This document shows positions 1-6,305 of a stretch of 7,478 nucleotides of DNA, in pieces (positions within the stretch are counted from its first letter, which is position 1; every line of letters starts with the position of its first letter). Below the pieces are notes generated by a model. That model worked only from the letters and a program-made list of their open reading frames with translations, was not told where the DNA came from and did not search any database. This stretch comes from Rhodoferax sp. GTDB taxonomy: Bacteria > Pseudomonadota > Gammaproteobacteria > Burkholderiales > Burkholderiaceae. The stretch covers positions 1-7,478 of the forward strand of contig JAQGNA010000122.1 in assembly GCA_028292075.1 (NCBI GenBank), written 5' to 3'. The translations under genes were made by a program, and so were the position numbers.

Positions 1-810
1 TGGAATCACGCCGGCCATGTTCAGCTTCAAAGGCAGATGGGAAGACTGGCCCCCATACACCTTGTTGCCGACCTGCCGCCTGGCGTAGTTCACCAGAATC
101 TTCCGTTGGCCACGTTCCACGAACACCACGAAGTAGGTCACCAGGGCAACCACCACCACGATGATGATCGCCGCGATGATGCTCATCGCACCGGTGCGCA
201 CCAGTTCAAGCAAGCCGCCGATCGAGCCAGGCAAGCCTGCCGCGATGCCAGCGAAGATCAGGATCGAGATGCCGTTGCCGAGACCGCGTTCGGTAATCTG
301 CTCACCCAGCCACATCAGGAACATCGTGCCTGCCGTCAGGCTCACAACCGCCGTCATGCGGAAGCCAAAACCCGGCGACAACACCAGCCCTGCGGAGCTC
401 TCCAACGCCACGGCAATGCCAAGCGATTGGAAAAGCGCGAGCCCGAGCGTGCCGTAGCGCGTGTACTGCGTAATCTTGCGACGACCAGCTTCGCCCTCTT
501 TCTTCATCTGCTCAACACTTGGCACCACGTAACCCATCAGCTGCATGATGATCGATGCAGAGATGTACGGCATGATGCCCAGCGCAAACACAGTGAAGCG
601 AGACAATGCGCCGCCAGAGAACATATTGAACAAACTCAATATGCCGCCCTGCTGGCCGTTGAACAGCTGCTGCAACTGCGTCGGGTCGATACCCGGCACA
701 GGGATGTGCGCACCCACGCGGTAGACCACCAACGCGAGCAGCAAAAAGATCAGCCGGCGACGCAAGTCACCGAACTTTCCTGTCTTTGCGATTTGTGCGC
801 TAGTTGCCAC
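1..810 (-). CDS. secY: Protein translocase subunit SecY (N-terminal 270 residues; C-terminus beyond window)
   Basis: SecY is the channel-forming subunit of the SecYEG inner-membrane translocon, which exports unfolded proteins with SecA and inserts membrane proteins from the ribosome. The reading frame starts at a GTG (808-810, [21 protein letters not shown]) and stays open to the window edge, ending ...NMAGVIP. This is about 60% of the usual 430-440 residues. Visible parts are TM1 at about residues 20-40, the plug region at about 58-70 ([16 protein letters not shown]), TM2 at about 71-95, further hydrophobic segments to about residue 232, and the start of the basic cytoplasmic loop ([15 protein letters not shown]) used for ribosome and SecA contact. 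The GTG start is chosen because it matches the family N-terminus and no in-frame ATG lies nearby upstream. A weak GAAAG Shine-Dalgarno precedes it. It lies 24 bases after rplO and is the last spc gene visible. Confidence 0.96.
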   Translation of the reverse strand, partial: MATSAQIAKTGKFGDLRRRLIFLLLALVVYRVGAHIPVPGIDPTQLQQLFNGQQGGILSLFNMFSGGALSRFTVFALGIMPYISASIIMQLMGYVVPSVEQMKKEGEAGRRKITQYTRYGTLGLALFQSLGIAVALESSAGLVLSPGFGFRMTAVVSLTAGTMFLMWLGEQITERGLGNGISILIFAGIAAGLPGSIGGLLELVRTGAMSIIAAIIIVVVVALVTYFVVFVERGQRKILVNYARRQVGNKVYGGQSSHLPLKLNMAGVIP

Positions 811-834
811 CGAATGCTTTCGTCGAAATCAAAA

Positions 835-1266
835 TTACACCAGGCTGCCGCCGACGGCTTCGATCGCCGTCTTGGCGCCAGCCGTCGCACCGATGCCCGT
901 CAGCTTGACAGCCTTGGTCAGCGAACCGGTGTTGATCACTTTCACCACCTTGGCGATTTCAGCGATCAGACCGGCTTGCTTCAGCGACAGCAAGTCGACT
1001 TCGGCAGCGCCCAGCTTTTCCAGGTCGCCCAGCGTGATTTCGTCGTTGTACTTCAGAAGCTGCGACTTGAAGCCGCGCTTTGGAAGGCGACGCTGCAAAG
1101 GCATTTGACCGCCTTCGAAACCAACCTTGTGGTAGCCGCCCGAACGCGACTTCTGACCCTTGTGACCACGACCGGCGGTTTTACCCAGGCCGGAACCAAT
1201 GCCGCGACCCACGCGACGCTTGGCGTGCTTTGCACCCTCTGCGGGCTTAATGCCATTGAGTTCCAT
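835..1266 (-). CDS. rplO: 50S ribosomal protein L15
   Basis: L15 is a late-assembly 50S protein whose N-terminal tail penetrates 23S rRNA. The 143-residue product has the normal bacterial length. It shows the Gly/Arg-rich N-terminal extension ([23 protein letters not shown], about residues 16-38), the [18 protein letters not shown] signature (about 49-66), and the globular C-terminal part ending [10 protein letters not shown]. The ATG start is preceded by AAGGGA at 5-base spacing. It follows rpmD after 9 bases and precedes secY by 24, as in the usual spc order. Confidence 0.98.
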   Translation of the reverse strand: MELNGIKPAEGAKHAKRRVGRGIGSGLGKTAGRGHKGQKSRSGGYHKVGFEGGQMPLQRRLPKRGFKSQLLKYNDEITLGDLEKLGAAEVDLLSLKQAGLIAEIAKVVKVINTGSLTKAVKLTGIGATAGAKTAIEAVGGSLV

Positions 1267-1275
1267 CGTGGTCCC

Positions 1276-1461
1276 TTAATCGAGGATTTTGACCAGATAA
1301 CTGATCTTGTTGATCATGCCGCGGACTTCAGGAGTGTCCTGAAGTTCGCTGACGCTGCGAATCTTGCGCAGACCCAGGCCACGCACGGTTGCCCGGTGCG
1401 ATTCCTTGGTGCCGATCGGGCTGCGAACCAGCGTCACTTTGAGTGTTTGTTGCGTTGCCAT
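1276..1461 (-). CDS. rpmD: 50S ribosomal protein L30
   Basis: L30 is a small peripheral 50S protein. The 61 residues cover the whole single-domain fold: [26 protein letters not shown] at the N-terminal half, then the conserved [16 protein letters not shown] helix-strand near the C-terminus. The length is normal for the bacterial short form. The ATG start has an AAGAGG Shine-Dalgarno upstream. It sits between rpsE (14-base gap) and rplO (9-base gap), its standard position. Confidence 0.97.
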   Translation of the reverse strand: MATQQTLKVTLVRSPIGTKESHRATVRGLGLRKIRSVSELQDTPEVRGMINKISYLVKILD

Positions 1462-1475
1462 TTTCAGACCTCTTC

Positions 1476-2000
1476 TTAAGCGAGGATGTCTTCGACGCTC
1501 TTGCCACGCTTGGCGGCGATGTCCGCCGGGGTCGTGGAGTTGCGCAAAGCGTCCAACGTGGCGCGAACCATGTTGTACGGATTGGAAGAACCGTGGCTCT
1601 TGGCCACGATGTCGGTGATGCCCATCACTTCGAAGACGGCGCGCATCGGGCCGCCGGCAATGATGCCCGTACCCTTGGGTGCCGGTGCCATCATCACGTT
1701 GGCTGCGCCATGGTGACCTTCAACTTTGTGGAACACGGTGCCGTTCTTCAACGTGACCTTGACCATGTTGCGACGGGCTTCTTCCATCGCCTTTTGCACG
1801 GCCGCAGGCACTTCCTTCGACTTGCCCTTGCCCATGCCGACGCGGCCGTCGCCATCGCCCACCACGGTCAACGCGGCGAAACCAAGAATACGGCCGCCCT
1901 TGACCACCTTGGTGACGCGGTTGACCGCGATCATCTTTTCGCGCAGGCCGTCTTCAGGCCCTTCGGCCTTACCCTGCATTTTTCCCTGAACTTTAGCCAT
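1476..2000 (-). CDS. rpsE: 30S ribosomal protein S5
   Basis: S5 lies in the 30S body at the mRNA entrance. It contributes to decoding accuracy and, with helix 34, to the spectinomycin site. The 174 residues contain the N-terminal S5 double-stranded RNA-binding-like domain ([21 protein letters not shown] at about 21-41, then [23 protein letters not shown]) and the C-terminal domain ([19 protein letters not shown] and [14 protein letters not shown]), ending [13 protein letters not shown]. The basic VVKGGR loop, where spectinomycin-resistance changes occur in other bacteria, looks intact. The start is the ATG at 1998-2000 with a modest GGAATAA upstream. Gaps are 17 bases from rplR and 14 to rpmD. 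Confidence 0.98.
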   Translation of the reverse strand: MAKVQGKMQGKAEGPEDGLREKMIAVNRVTKVVKGGRILGFAALTVVGDGDGRVGMGKGKSKEVPAAVQKAMEEARRNMVKVTLKNGTVFHKVEGHHGAANVMMAPAPKGTGIIAGGPMRAVFEVMGITDIVAKSHGSSNPYNMVRATLDALRNSTTPADIAAKRGKSVEDILA

Positions 2001-2017
2001 GATTTATTCCAATCTGC

Positions 2018-2383
2018 TTAGAACTGCAAGCCGGCTTCGCGGGCTGCATCGGCAAGCGCCTTGACGCGGCCGTGGTACGCGAAACCCGAGCGATCGAACG
2101 CCACCTTTTCAACGCCGGCAGCCTTGGCCTTTTCGGCGATCAGCTTGCCAATGGCCTGGGCCGCGGCGGTGTTGCCGCCCTTGCCCGAGCCACCCAGTTC
2201 CTTGCGGACTGCGACTTCGGCGGTGGACGCACTGGCCAGGACCTTGGCGCCGTCGCCGGAGATCACGCTTGCATAGATATGCAGGTTGGTGCGGTTTACC
2301 GTCAGACGTGCAACGCCCTGCGTGGCAATGCGGATGCGGGTCTGGCGGGCGCGGCGGAGACGCTGTTCTTTTTTCGTCAACAT
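2018..2383 (-). CDS. rplR: 50S ribosomal protein L18
   Basis: L18 binds 5S rRNA, with L5 and L25, in the central protuberance of the 50S subunit. The product is 121 residues. It has the basic N-terminus ([19 protein letters not shown]), the [13 protein letters not shown] strand region (about 30-42), and the highly conserved C-terminus [26 protein letters not shown] strong AAGGAG Shine-Dalgarno sits 7 bases before the ATG. It lies between rplF (11-base gap) and rpsE (17-base gap). Confidence 0.98.
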   Translation of the reverse strand: MLTKKEQRLRRARQTRIRIATQGVARLTVNRTNLHIYASVISGDGAKVLASASTAEVAVRKELGGSGKGGNTAAAQAIGKLIAEKAKAAGVEKVAFDRSGFAYHGRVKALADAAREAGLQF

Positions 2384-2394
2384 GTTGCGACTCC

Positions 2395-2928
2395 TTATTT
2401 CTTCTTCGTTTCTTTGATCGTGATCTTCTCATCCGCATAGCGGATGCCCTTGCCCTTGTAAGGCTCGGGAGGACGAATTGCACGGATCTCAGCAGCCACC
2501 TGGCCAACGCGCTGGCGGTCTGCACCCTTGATGATGATTTCGGTCGGGGCCGGCGTCGCCACGGTAATGCCGGAAGGCATTTCCTTGTTGACCGGGTGGG
2601 AGTAACCCACGGTCAGGTTCAGCTTGGTGCCCTGGGCCTGGGCCTTGTAACCCACGCCGATCAGCGTGAGCTTCTTCTCGAAGCCCTTGGTCACGCCCAC
2701 CACCATGTTGTTCACGAGCTGACGCATCGTGCCCGACATGGCATTGGCTTCACGCGATTCGTTCGCTGGAACGAACGTCAGCTTGCCATCATCGTTGGTG
2801 ATGGTCACCAGTGCGTTCTGCACCAGAGACAAGGCGCCACCAGTGCCTTTGACATTAATTTGGTCGCCCTTGATGGACACATCCACGCCAGCGGGGATGG
2901 TCACAGGCATTTTTCCTACGCGAGACAT
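2395..2928 (-). CDS. rplF: 50S ribosomal protein L6
   Basis: L6 sits near the factor-binding site and sarcin-ricin loop of the 50S subunit. The 177 residues form the usual two tandem alpha/beta domains. The N-terminus is [19 protein letters not shown]. The C-terminal domain has the diagnostic [28 protein letters not shown] signature (about 140-167) and a Lys-rich end (ETKKK). AGGAG lies 9 bases upstream of the ATG, directly after the rpsH stop. Its spc position between rpsH and rplR is canonical. Confidence 0.98.
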   Translation of the reverse strand: MSRVGKMPVTIPAGVDVSIKGDQINVKGTGGALSLVQNALVTITNDDGKLTFVPANESREANAMSGTMRQLVNNMVVGVTKGFEKKLTLIGVGYKAQAQGTKLNLTVGYSHPVNKEMPSGITVATPAPTEIIIKGADRQRVGQVAAEIRAIRPPEPYKGKGIRYADEKITIKETKKK

Positions 2929-2944
2929 TTGCTATTTCTCCTGC

Positions 2945-3340
2945 TTAAGCGACGTAGCAAAGGACTTCGCCGCCAACGCCATTGGCGCGGGCCTTGCGGT
3001 CGGTCATCACGCCCTGGGGGGTGGTGACAATCGCCACGCCCAGGCCATTCATGACCGTAGGAATGGCATCACGGCCCTTGTAGACGCGCAGGCCGGGACG
3101 GCTCACACGCTCGATGCGCTCGATGACCGGACGGCCAGCGTAGTACTTCAGCGTGATTTCGAGCTCGGTCTTGCCTTCGACGGTCTTCACCTGGAAGCCG
3201 TCGATGTAGCCTTCGTCTTTCAACACCTGGGCGATCGCGATCTTCACCTTCGAGGAAGGGATCGATACTGTCGTCTTGGCCACCATTTGCGCGTTACGGA
3301 TACGCGTCAGCAGGTCGGCGATGGGATCACTCATACTCAT
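2945..3340 (-). CDS. rpsH: 30S ribosomal protein S8
   Basis: S8 binds helix 21 of 16S rRNA early in 30S assembly. In E. coli it is also the translational repressor of the spc operon, binding mRNA near the start of rplE. The 131 residues begin [20 protein letters not shown], matching the family start (E. coli MSMQDPIADML), so the first of two nearby ATGs is used, with GGCAGGAG upstream. The C-terminal RNA-binding part ([39 protein letters not shown]) is complete. Whether it represses this operon cannot be read from the sequence. Confidence 0.98.
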   Translation of the reverse strand: MSMSDPIADLLTRIRNAQMVAKTTVSIPSSKVKIAIAQVLKDEGYIDGFQVKTVEGKTELEITLKYYAGRPVIERIERVSRPGLRVYKGRDAIPTVMNGLGVAIVTTPQGVMTDRKARANGVGGEVLCYVA

Positions 3341-3361
3341 GTTTGATTACTCCTGCCCAGC

Positions 3362-3667
3362 TTACCAGCTGGCCTTGACCACGCCGGGGATGTCACCGGC
3401 GAAAGCCAGTTCACGGATCTTCGAACGTGCCAGACCGAACTGGCGGAACGTTCCACGGGGACGACCGGTGATGGCACAACGGTTGCGCTGGCGCGTCGGA
3501 TTTGCGTTGCGCGGCAGCTTCTGCAGCGCCAAGCGGGCTTCAGCGCGCTCTTCGTCGCTCTTCTTCGCGTCGTTGGAAACTGCCTTCAGTTCCGCGTGTT
3601 TGGTTGCAAACTTGGCGACCAGGCGGTCACGCTTGAGTTCACGTTGAATCAAAGCTTGTTTAGCCAC
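3362..3667 (-). CDS. rpsN: 30S ribosomal protein S14 (zinc-free long form)
   Basis: S14 belongs to the head of the 30S subunit. The 101-residue length and the lack of CxxC pairs mark the long C-minus form that does not bind zinc; only one Cys is seen, in [11 protein letters not shown]. The C-terminal signature [26 protein letters not shown] leads to the conserved end PGVVKASW. The start codon is GTG at 3665-3667 ([11 protein letters not shown]), set by a GAGGTG Shine-Dalgarno 4 bases upstream. That Shine-Dalgarno partly overlaps the rplE stop codon (TGAGGTG), which suggests translational coupling. It is 8 bases from rplE and 21 from rpsH. Confidence 0.97.
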   Translation of the reverse strand: MAKQALIQRELKRDRLVAKFATKHAELKAVSNDAKKSDEERAEARLALQKLPRNANPTRQRNRCAITGRPRGTFRQFGLARSKIRELAFAGDIPGVVKASW

Positions 3668-3675
3668 ACGTCACC

Positions 3676-4215
3676 TCAGTTCTTGAACGGAAAACGGAAA
3701 CCAGCGAGCAGAGCCTTGCACTCTTCATCGTTCTTGGCCGTCGTCGTGATGCTGATATTCAGGCCACGCAAGGCGTCAACCTTGTCGTACTCGATCTCAG
3801 GGAAAATGATCTGCTCTTTGACGCCGATGTTGTAGTTGCCGCGGCCGTCGAAGGCCCGGGCGGAAATTCCGCTGAAGTCACGAACGCGCGGCATGGCCTC
3901 GGTCACGAAACGGTAGAGGAATTCATACATCTGCACGCCGCGCAGGGTCACCATGCAACCGATGGCCTGGCCTTCGCGGATCTTGAAACCGGCGATGGCT
4001 TTCTTGGCCTTGGTCACGACAGGCTTCTGGCCTGCGATCTTGGTCAGGTCGCCGACTGCGTTGTCCATGACCTTCTTGTCGGCAACGGCTTCGCTCACAC
4101 CCATGTTCAGGGTGATCTTGGTCAGACGTGGCACTTGCATCGGCGACGTGTAGCCAAACTTGGCCATCAGATCGGGAGCGATTTTTTCGCGGTAGTGTTG
4201 TTGCAAACGTGCCAT
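3676..4215 (-). CDS. rplE: 50S ribosomal protein L5
   Basis: L5 binds 5S rRNA in the central protuberance and contacts S13 and P-site tRNA. With the start at 4213-4215 ([16 protein letters not shown]) the product is 179 residues, the usual length and N-terminus (E. coli MAKLHDYY). An in-frame ATG two codons earlier (4219-4221) would give MTMAR and would overlap the rplX stop as ATGA. AAGG lies 4 bases from the first ATG and 10 from the second, so the choice is not certain. Signatures include [16 protein letters not shown] (about 28-43), [16 protein letters not shown] (about 78-93), [20 protein letters not shown] (about 122-141) and the end [11 protein letters not shown]. Residues 101-119 differ somewhat from the sequence I expect for close relatives (see findings). 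Confidence 0.97.
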   Translation of the reverse strand: MARLQQHYREKIAPDLMAKFGYTSPMQVPRLTKITLNMGVSEAVADKKVMDNAVGDLTKIAGQKPVVTKAKKAIAGFKIREGQAIGCMVTLRGVQMYEFLYRFVTEAMPRVRDFSGISARAFDGRGNYNIGVKEQIIFPEIEYDKVDALRGLNISITTTAKNDEECKALLAGFRFPFKN

Positions 4216-4217
4216 GG

Positions 4218-4538
4218 TCATGCCGCCTTGATTTCTTCGCCGCTGGACTTGAAGACGCGGGTGCGCTTGCCGTCGGCCAACAATTTGATTCCAACGCGAT
4301 CGGCCTTGCCGGTTGCCGCATTGAAGATAGCCACATTGGACTGATGGATCGGCATGCTCTTTTCAACGATGCCGCCAGTCGTACCCTTCATGGGGTTCGG
4401 CTTGGTGTGCTTCTTGACCAGGTTCAGGCCGTCGATCACCACGTAGGAGTCGTCCTTGCGAAGCGTGACGGTGCCGCGCTTGCCCTTGTCGCGCCCTGCG
4501 AGCACGATCACTTCGTCGCCTTTGCGAATTTTGTTCAT
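4218..4538 (-). CDS. rplX: 50S ribosomal protein L24
   Basis: L24 starts 50S assembly by binding the 5' domain of 23S rRNA and later sits near the exit tunnel. The 106 residues open with a KOW motif ([19 protein letters not shown], about 6-24), followed by the conserved [13 protein letters not shown] segment (about 38-50) and [19 protein letters not shown] (about 55-73). The ATG has TAAGGA 6 bases upstream, overlapping the rplN stop. Its own TGA overlaps an rplE start candidate by 4 bases (ATGA). Confidence 0.98.
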   Translation of the reverse strand: MNKIRKGDEVIVLAGRDKGKRGTVTLRKDDSYVVIDGLNLVKKHTKPNPMKGTTGGIVEKSMPIHQSNVAIFNAATGKADRVGIKLLADGKRTRVFKSSGEEIKAA

Positions 4539-4547
4539 GTCGCGTCC

Positions 4548-4916
4548 TTACAGAACTTCGGGAGCCAGGGACACGATCTTCATGAACTTTTCAGTGCGCA
4601 GTTCGCGCGTCACTGGTCCGAAGATGCGGGTGCCGATGGGCTCCAGCTTTGCGTTGAGCAACACTGCTGCGTTGCCGTCGAATTTGACCAGCGAGCCGTC
4701 CGCACGACGGATGCCCTTGGCCGTGCGCACCACGACTGCACTGTAGATCTCGCCTTTTTTGACGCGACCACGAGGAGCAGCTTCTTTGATGCTGACTTTG
4801 ATGACGTCGCCCACACTGGCGTAACGACGCTTTGAGCCGCCAAGCACCTTGATGCAAAGAACGGACTTCGCGCCGGTGTTGTCGGCCACATCTAACCGGG
4901 ATTCAGTTTGGATCAT
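4548..4916 (-). CDS. rplN: 50S ribosomal protein L14
   Basis: L14 binds 23S rRNA at the subunit interface and forms intersubunit bridges with 16S rRNA. It is the first spc gene. The 122-residue product starts [18 protein letters not shown], exactly the family N-terminus. It contains [27 protein letters not shown] (about 34-60), [25 protein letters not shown], and the signature [13 protein letters not shown] near the C-terminus. The frame stays open for 32 codons upstream to a GTG, but that extension has no L14 similarity and is not used. The Shine-Dalgarno before the chosen ATG is weak (GGGA about 10 bases upstream), unlike most of the following genes. A small leader ORF ends one base before this ATG, so coupled initiation is possible. 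Confidence 0.97.
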   Translation of the reverse strand: MIQTESRLDVADNTGAKSVLCIKVLGGSKRRYASVGDVIKVSIKEAAPRGRVKKGEIYSAVVVRTAKGIRRADGSLVKFDGNAAVLLNAKLEPIGTRIFGPVTRELRTEKFMKIVSLAPEVL

Positions 4917-4917
4917 T

Positions 4918-4965
4918 TCAATTTTTTCCCAACTTGCACCAGTTGCCTTGTGCGCCGGAGCGCAT
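4918..4965 (-). CDS. Possible 15-residue leader peptide ORF upstream of rplN
   Basis: On the minus strand an ATG at 4963-4965 opens a short [18 protein letters not shown], that stops with TGA at 4918-4920. Exactly one base then separates it from the rplN ATG (TGA-A-ATG). AGGTG lies 5 bases before this ATG, a better Shine-Dalgarno match than the one before rplN. The layout would allow ribosomes finishing this ORF to restart at rplN. Its first codons lie in a short hairpin (4951-4964). I do not recognise the peptide and see no run of regulatory codons. It could be a chance ORF, since a 16-codon frame is not statistically remarkable. The support is its position, not its composition. Confidence 0.3.
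   Translation of the reverse strand: MRSGAQGNWCKLGKN
4951..4964 (-). promoter_or_regulatory. UNCG-tetraloop hairpin just upstream of rplN
   Basis: The RNA from the minus strand reads UGCGC-UCCG-GCGCA, a 5-bp GC-rich stem with a C(UCCG)G loop. That loop is of the exceptionally stable UNCG class. It ends 34 bases before the rplN start and covers the first codons of the possible leader ORF (its AUG lies at 4963-4965). It could slow access to that start or simply insulate the leader. There is no U tract, so it is not a terminator. Confidence 0.5.
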
Positions 4966-5002
4966 GAGAACACCTGATCAGTCTTGGGCCCGTCGTCCAC
5001 GT

Positions 5003-5056
5003 CACGAACCACTCGTGGCGCTTCTTATTGGGCAGAAGCATCGCTTTTTGGAGCGA
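5003..5056 (-). promoter_or_regulatory. Cluster of three short hairpins at the 5' end of the rplN leader RNA
   Basis: Directly after the predicted start of the rplN transcript, three inverted repeats follow each other on the minus strand. They are UCGCU/AGCGA (5052-5056 with 5041-5045, 6-nt loop), GCUUCU/AGAAGC (5034-5039 with 5020-5025, 8-nt loop) and CACGA/UCGUG (5013-5017 with 5003-5007, 5-nt loop). The GCUUC at the 5' end (5055-5059) could instead pair with GAAGC at 5020-5024, so two alternative folds are possible. None is followed by a U run, so they are not ordinary intrinsic terminators. A role in mRNA stability or in feedback by a ribosomal protein is a guess. Confidence 0.4.
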
Positions 5057-5064
5057 AGCCTATG

Positions 5065-5093
5065 ATTATGCACGGGGCAGGGATTTCTGTCAA
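5065..5093 (-). promoter_or_regulatory. Sigma-70 promoter of the spc operon (rplN)
   Basis: The minus strand has a perfect -35 box TTGACA (5088-5093), a 17-base spacer, and a -10 box CATAAT (5065-5070, 5 of 6 matches to TATAAT). Initiation would fall near 5058, giving an rplN leader of about 140 nt. The direction, strength and place, directly upstream of the first spc gene with no ribosomal gene before it, make this the likely main promoter of the operon in the window. No AT-rich UP element is evident just upstream. Confidence 0.85.
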
Positions 5094-5171
5094 CTGTCTC
5101 ATTGCGGCACAACCTTTGCGTTTAAACGTCATCTTTCAAGAGCGTACCGTGGCCAACATCACGCGTCGTTT

Positions 5172-5190
5172 CGCTATGGTAATCATAGCG
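5172..5190. promoter_or_regulatory. Candidate LysR-type operator (T-N11-A dyad)
   Basis: A perfect inverted repeat with arms CGCTATG and CATAGCG separated by GTAAT lies about 70-90 bases before the LysR start codon. Its core fits the T-N11-A pattern of LysR-family binding sites, with T at 5175 and A at 5187. The site is centred about 120 bases upstream of the predicted rplN transcription start, farther than the usual LysR activator position. Autoregulation of the regulator gene is therefore the simpler reading. No convincing -35/-10 pair for the regulator was found around it. Confidence 0.5.
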
Positions 5191-5261
5191 TTCACTCACT
5201 TCTGGATAAGGCAGCCCATGCGTTTTCTTCCAAAACGGAAACCAAAGCCAAGCAGTTCGCC

Positions 5262-6305
5262 ATGACAGACGCCCGCCATACCAGCCAATCGCGCGATTCC
5301 CGGTTGCGTCCGCAGGGAGTCACGCTGCGCCAGTTGCGCGCGTTTGTGGCGGTGGCACAGGACGGCAGCATCACTCGGGCTGCGCAGCGCTTGCACCTCA
5401 CCAGTTCGGCGCTGTCGATGTTGATCAGCAGCCTCGAGGGAGAGCTGGCGGTGCGCCTGTTCGAACGCACCACGCGGCGCATGGCCTTGTCGGACGCTGG
5501 CGCTGAACTGCTGCCCGCGGTGGAGAAAGTGTTCGGCAACCTCGACGAGGCCTTCGACGGCCTGCGCCAGTTTGCCGATCGGCGCAGCGGCCGCTTCGCG
5601 GTGGCCACGTCGCCGCTGTTGGCGGCCACCCTGCTGCCCACGCTGCTTGCCAGCTTCAAGCTGCGCCATCCATCCGTCCAGATCAACCTTTTCGACCTGC
5701 CACCGGATGGCATTGCCCAGGCGGTTCGCAGCGGCCAGGCCGACTTTGGGGTTTGCACCGCCGATGCCGATGTTCCCGATCTGGTTGCCAGCGTGCTTTA
5801 CCAGGATCGGCTGATGCTGGCCTGCCCGGCGAAACATCCGTTGGCCGGCCGGCGTGAAGTGCGCTGGACCGAATTGACCGGCGAGCCGATGGTGGTTCTG
5901 CGCCACGGCAGCGGTCTTCGCACGCTGGTGGAACAGGGCTTTCGCGAGGTGGGTGAAGCACTGCACCCGGCCTTCGAGGTGTCGCACGTAGGCACCGCCG
6001 TGGGACTGGTTGAAGCCGGTCTGGGCGTCGCGATCCTGCCGTCCTATGCGCTGCACCGCACCAGGGTGATCGACGTGGTGGCAGTTCCGATGACGGCGCC
6101 GGTGGTCTACCGCAACATCGTGGCACTGACCGCGCCGCAACGCCGGCTGACTGCGCCCTGCGAGGACTTTCTGGCGCATTTCAGGGCCGGCATGACCACC
6201 GCCAATGACGCGTCACCATCCGCCGCTACAGCCGCGACACCCGCAAAGCCCGCACGACCTTTCACCAAGGCTTCAAGCCGGACCGCACGCAAACCGGCTG
6301 GCTAG
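5262..6305 (+). CDS. LysR-family transcriptional regulator
   Basis: This is a DNA-binding regulator that would respond to a small effector. The 347-residue product has an N-terminal winged helix-turn-helix at about residues 21-80 (TLRQLRAFVAVAQDGSITRAAQ, then LHLTSSALSMLISSLEGEL and LFERTTRRMALSDAGAELL). A linker helix follows (about 81-108), then a type 2 periplasmic-binding-like effector domain (about 111-310, with FAVATSPLLAATLLP, HPSVQINLFDLPPDGI and GLGVAILPSYAL). Residues about 311-347 form a tail rich in Ala, Pro, Lys and Arg beyond the normal LysR end. The ATG at 5262 is chosen because it leaves only about 20 residues before the helix-turn-helix. Its Shine-Dalgarno is poor, and the frame is open further upstream without homology. 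It is divergent from the spc operon and convergent with the hydrolase. The effector and targets are unknown. Confidence 0.9.
   Translation: MTDARHTSQSRDSRLRPQGVTLRQLRAFVAVAQDGSITRAAQRLHLTSSALSMLISSLEGELAVRLFERTTRRMALSDAGAELLPAVEKVFGNLDEAFDGLRQFADRRSGRFAVATSPLLAATLLPTLLASFKLRHPSVQINLFDLPPDGIAQAVRSGQADFGVCTADADVPDLVASVLYQDRLMLACPAKHPLAGRREVRWTELTGEPMVVLRHGSGLRTLVEQGFREVGEALHPAFEVSHVGTAVGLVEAGLGVAILPSYALHRTRVIDVVAVPMTAPVVYRNIVALTAPQRRLTAPCEDFLAHFRAGMTTANDASPSAATAATPAKPARPFTKASSRTARKPAG
6302..6305. other. Shared CTAG: overlapping convergent stop codons
   Basis: The LysR gene stops with TAG at 6303-6305 on the plus strand and the hydrolase stops with TAG at 6302-6304 on the minus strand, using the same palindromic CTAG. 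There is no intergenic space, so neither gene can have a separate terminator between them. Confidence 0.95.

Noticed and set aside
37..1479. 480-codon plus-strand open frame opposite secY, rplO and rpmD
   Set aside because: The frame is a shadow of the conserved minus-strand genes: it is very rich in His, Gln and Arg, resembles no family, and is a usual by-product of high-GC coding sequence.
4917..5012. N-terminal extension of L14 by 32 residues from an upstream GTG
   Set aside because: The extension has no similarity to L14, the internal ATG gives the exact family N-terminus, and the extension lies in the predicted leader RNA.
4951..5056. Intrinsic terminator or attenuator in the rplN leader
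   Set aside because: The hairpins are short and none is followed by a U run; the A-rich stretch before rplN (U-rich only on the opposite strand) is not preceded by a matching strong stem.
5028..5261. 78-residue N-terminal extension of the LysR protein
   Set aside because: It would place about 100 residues before the helix-turn-helix and would run through the spc promoter and the T-N11-A dyad; no LysR similarity is seen there.
5100..5261. Sigma-70 promoter for the LysR gene
   Set aside because: Possible -10-like hexamers (TATGGT, GATAAG, TTTAAA) have no acceptable -35 box at 16-18 bases, so no specific promoter can be supported.
5196..6179. 327-codon minus-strand open frame opposite the LysR gene
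   Set aside because: The plus-strand frame has complete LysR helix-turn-helix and effector-domain signatures; the antisense frame is low-complexity, rich in Gln, Arg and His, with no recognisable domain.
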